A DNA stretch of 9,712 bases, taken from contig CAIPBN010000751.1 of assembly GCA_903863315.1 (NCBI GenBank), positions 1 through 9,712 on the forward strand, in the 5' to 3' direction. Position numbers and translations under genes: made by a program. The notes beneath the pieces are model-generated. The model did no database searches. It was not told the DNA's origin and saw only the letters and a program-made list of their open reading frames with translations. Below are positions 7,972-9,712 of this stretch, in pieces (position 1 is the first letter of the stretch; each line of letters begins with the position of its first letter). The stretch comes from an uncultured Verrucomicrobiota bacterium (GTDB lineage Bacteria > Verrucomicrobiota > Verrucomicrobiia > Limisphaerales > SXTU01).

Positions 7972-7986
7972 GCAGGAGGCTCCTGC
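7972..7986. promoter_or_regulatory. Operator-like palindrome GCAGGAG-G-CTCCTGC
   Basis: This is a perfect dyad with seven-base arms around a single G, 26 bases before the ATG at 8013. It falls where the -10 region would be if TTGACG at 7953-7958 were a -35 box. The left part can alternatively pair with GCCTCC at 7958-7963. A regulator operator is possible, but no DNA-binding regulator is encoded in the window. Confidence 0.4.
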
Positions 7987-8012
7987 ACCAGCCTAACCAT
8001 CGCCATATTCGC

Positions 8013-9407
8013 ATGAACTCCACCTCCGAATCCAAGCCCGGCAGCGCCGGCACAGCGGCCCAGCTGCGAGTGCTGCTCGTGGATGACGTGACCATGAACC
8101 GCCGCGTGGCGGAGCTGATCTTGAAGCACCTGGGCTGCACGGCGGTGTCCGCCGAGGACGTGCATGACGCGCTCAGGCAGATCCGCGCGGTGGAATTCGA
8201 CTTCGTGTTCACGGATGTGGAAATGCCGGACATCAACGGGATCGAGGCGATCGCGCTGTTCCACGAGGCGGATCGGGGCGGCCATCCGGGGCGGGCGCGG
8301 CCGCTCAAGATCGTTGCGATCTCTGCGGGCCGCATCGGGATGACGCACAAAGACTATCTGGCGGCGGGCTTCGATGAACATCTGGCCAAGCCGCTCGAGG
8401 TGGAGCAGATGCGAGCGGTGCTGCACAAGTGGGATGCCCCGGCAGCCAGCCCGCCCGTCGCACCGCCCGCCGCAGCCCCGGTTCCGGTGGCCAAGACGGC
8501 TTCCAGCCGGATCACCACGCCGCTCCAAATCACCGAGCAACAGTTGGCGCAGTTGGATCTCCATTCCTTCCTCAACATCCTCAACATCCTGATGGGCGAT
8601 CTACAGTTGCTGACGATCGACCTGAAAAACCCAGCCGCGCTGGCTGAGACGACGCACCTTGGGAAAGAACTCCTCGAACTGGTGCGCGCGGGCCGGCTCA
8701 ACGAAGAAGCCTCGGCCAAGGCCGCCAGCCTGCACGCAGCCTTTCTCAAAGAGTGGTCCGACGTGCTGCGCCTCACCCCGGAAGCCGCCAATGCGAAGCC
8801 TGACCGCGAAACCGCGGCGAACTTGGATTCCATCCTCAAGGTCATGACCGTCCGGCTGAAGGAGTATCAGGAGCGCGTGCGCACGGGGGTGCTCTGGAAG
8901 CCGCACAGCATCCAACTGCTCACGGATAACTTCGTGAACTTCTTTGCCGCCTTGGAGAAGAACAGCAAGGGCCGCTATCACATCATCTTCAACATTGCCT
9001 CGCAGGATCCGGCTGATTACCTGGTGAACTTCCGGATCGAGAGCGTGGACGGAGACATGATCAACATGCCGCCGGTGTTGCAGGATGTGTTCCGCGACCT
9101 GATCGCCAACGCCCGCAAATACACCCCGCCCGGCGGCTGCATCACCGCCGGACTGCATGACAACGGCAAGGAGTTGCGCATGGCCGTGGAAGACACCGGC
9201 TGCGGCATCCCGCCCGAAGAGGTGGAACGCGTGGTGGAGTTCGGCTACCGCGCCACCAACGTGCGGGAAAAGGTGACGAAGGGCGGCGGCTTCGGTCTGA
9301 CCAAGGCCTATTACCTCACCACCAAACTAGGAGGAACCATGTGGATTTCGTCCACCTTGGGCAAAGGCACCCGAGTAACGGTGCACATCCCTCGCCCGGC
9401 GCGGTAG
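8013..9407 (+). CDS. Receiver-first atypical histidine-kinase-like protein (REC-HATPase)
   Basis: This 464-aa soluble protein has an N-terminal receiver (about 17-140): acidic pocket D24/D25, phosphoacceptor D68 (TDVEMPDINGIE), S104 and K126-P127, all intact. An Ala/Pro linker (141-165) follows. The next helical region has LDLHSFLNILNILMG, where H184 with N188 at +4 is spaced like a HisKA H-box, but the usual acidic residue after His is Ser. The ATPase part has the N-box RDLIANARKYTPPGG (361-375; N366), G1 VEDTGCGIP (392-400) and a glycine-rich lid GGGFGLTKAYYL (424-435). The protein ends LGKGTRVTVHIP-RPAR, as kinases do. It may autophosphorylate, or act as a receiver-controlled ATPase or phosphotransfer protein. 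Start ATG 8013 lies 16 residues before the receiver core; the frame stays open upstream to 7659, but that part runs antisense through the sensor gene. It is divergent from the sensor operon, which suggests shared control. Confidence 0.88.
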   Translation: MNSTSESKPGSAGTAAQLRVLLVDDVTMNRRVAELILKHLGCTAVSAEDVHDALRQIRAVEFDFVFTDVEMPDINGIEAIALFHEADRGGHPGRARPLKIVAISAGRIGMTHKDYLAAGFDEHLAKPLEVEQMRAVLHKWDAPAASPPVAPPAAAPVPVAKTASSRITTPLQITEQQLAQLDLHSFLNILNILMGDLQLLTIDLKNPAALAETTHLGKELLELVRAGRLNEEASAKAASLHAAFLKEWSDVLRLTPEAANAKPDRETAANLDSILKVMTVRLKEYQERVRTGVLWKPHSIQLLTDNFVNFFAALEKNSKGRYHIIFNIASQDPADYLVNFRIESVDGDMINMPPVLQDVFRDLIANARKYTPPGGCITAGLHDNGKELRMAVEDTGCGIPPEEVERVVEFGYRATNVREKVTKGGGFGLTKAYYLTTKLGGTMWISSTLGKGTRVTVHIPRPAR

Positions 9408-9497
9408 TTGGATCCGCTTACCGTCCAAAGGCTCGACTAGCTGATCGAGACAACTGCCAGATTGGAACGTGAAGCTCGCCGCGTGGCGAAGACTTCA

Positions 9498-9514
9498 GCA
9501 GCGCGTTGCGCTGC
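9498..9514. other. Hairpin GCAGCGC-GTT-GCGCTGC downstream of the receiver-kinase gene
   Basis: Seven perfect pairs surround a three-base loop, 90 bases after the stop at 9407. No T-tract follows. It sits directly beside the larger inverted repeat at 9517-9550, and the two may form one structured 3' element between convergent genes. Confidence 0.4.
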
Positions 9515-9516
9515 GC

Positions 9517-9550
9517 GGGGCTTCCACCGGTAGCAGCCGGCAGAAGCCTC
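9517..9550. other. 34-base imperfect inverted repeat between convergent genes
   Basis: GGGGCTTC (9517-9524) pairs with GAAGCCTC (9543-9550), including one G-U. Inside it, after a CA/CA internal loop, CCGG (9527-9530) pairs with CCGG (9537-9540) around TAGCAG. It lies in the 212-base spacer between the + gene ending at 9407 and the - gene ending at 9620. There is no U-tract on either side, so it may be a transcript-end structure or a dispersed repeat rather than a canonical terminator. Confidence 0.4.
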
Positions 9551-9619
9551 ATGGAGTTATTCCAGTTCCTTTCTCATGGTGCGGGGAGGGGCAGCTTGGA
9601 GCGCGGGTTGCGTTCTGCC

Positions 9620-9712
9620 TTAGTTGCGTTTGACGGTGACGGACTGGCCGGCGGCGAGGGTGAGGTAGGTGATGCGCTGGCCGGCGTAGGTCTCGGCGCT
9701 GATGACCGGGGC
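9620..9712 (-). CDS. C-terminal end of an unidentified gene (partial at window edge)
   Basis: On the - strand the last 93 bases read 30 sense codons and a TAA stop at 9622-9620. The translated end runs from APVISAETYAGQRITYLTLA to AGQSVTVKRN. Nearly every codon ends in G or C, which strongly supports coding. The alternating hydrophobic pattern suggests a beta-rich C-terminal domain, but the fragment is too short to name a family. It is convergent with the receiver-kinase gene. Confidence 0.75.
   Translation of the reverse strand, partial: APVISAETYAGQRITYLTLAAGQSVTVKRN

Larger units (their letters stand above)
7848..8012. promoter_or_regulatory. Divergent intergenic region between the sensor operon and the receiver-kinase gene
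   Basis: These 165 bases separate two signalling genes transcribed away from each other, so promoters for both should lie here or just inside the genes. A TTGACG hexamer at 7953-7958 (+) resembles a sigma-70 -35 element, but no convincing -10 box follows at 16-18 bases; that position is occupied by the 7972-7986 dyad. Two inverted repeats are listed separately. The region lacks strong coding character. It can be read in the frame of the + gene from ATG codons at 7923 and 7938, which would only add an Arg/Pro/His-rich extension. Confidence 0.55.

Noticed and set aside
7659..8012. In-frame upstream extension of the receiver-kinase gene, giving 582 aa
   Set aside because: The extension would run antisense through the sensor start and encodes no domain. 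The receiver core begins 16 residues after ATG 8013.

Overview
The window is GC-rich DNA from a Gram-negative-like bacterium. Real genes use mostly G or C at third codon positions, which leaves many long open frames antisense to them. Nothing fixes the lineage. The large PAS/GAF signalling proteins, the scarcity of clear Shine-Dalgarno sites and the small palindromes between genes would suit Verrucomicrobiota or a similar environmental phylum, but that is inference only. No tRNA, rRNA, CRISPR array, transposase or phage gene is visible.

Layout from left to right. (1) Bases 1-67 may hold the last codons of an upstream + strand gene. (2) 68-1543 (+) encodes SelO (YdiU/UPF0061), a pseudokinase-fold protein AMPylase with its known active-site residues intact. 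(3) 1544-1702 is a short convergent spacer with a compact GGAA-loop hairpin. (4) 7847-1703 on the - strand is a compact signalling operon, in transcription order: a 1094-aa membrane sensor with six PAS domains and one GAF domain but no kinase or output domain; a small gene of about 132 codons that needs two single-base frame corrections; and an 819-aa soluble hybrid histidine kinase (REC-PAS-PAS-HisKA-HATPase-REC). The sensor and the small gene are 7 bases apart. The restored small gene ends in an ATGA overlap with the kinase start. (5) 7848-8012 is a divergent regulatory region with two dyads. (6) 8013-9407 (+) encodes a 464-aa soluble protein with an N-terminal receiver followed by an atypical histidine-kinase-like core. 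(7) 9408-9619 is a convergent spacer with inverted repeats. (8) 9620-9712 (-) is the C-terminal end of an unidentified gene that continues beyond the window.

Working together (inference): the membrane sensor lacks catalytic domains, while the co-transcribed hybrid kinase lacks membrane segments, so they look like a split sensor-kinase pair. The divergently transcribed receiver-kinase protein shares the regulatory region and is a candidate phosphorelay partner. No DNA-binding output domain is encoded here, so the final output must lie elsewhere or be protein-protein. SelO has no obvious link to the signalling genes beyond being next to them.

The most interesting point is the small middle gene. 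Its reading frame is broken at two G-runs and it ends through a ten-base G/C homopolymer directly before the kinase start. This is either a decaying gene, a sequence error, or a slip-prone site that could affect kinase translation.
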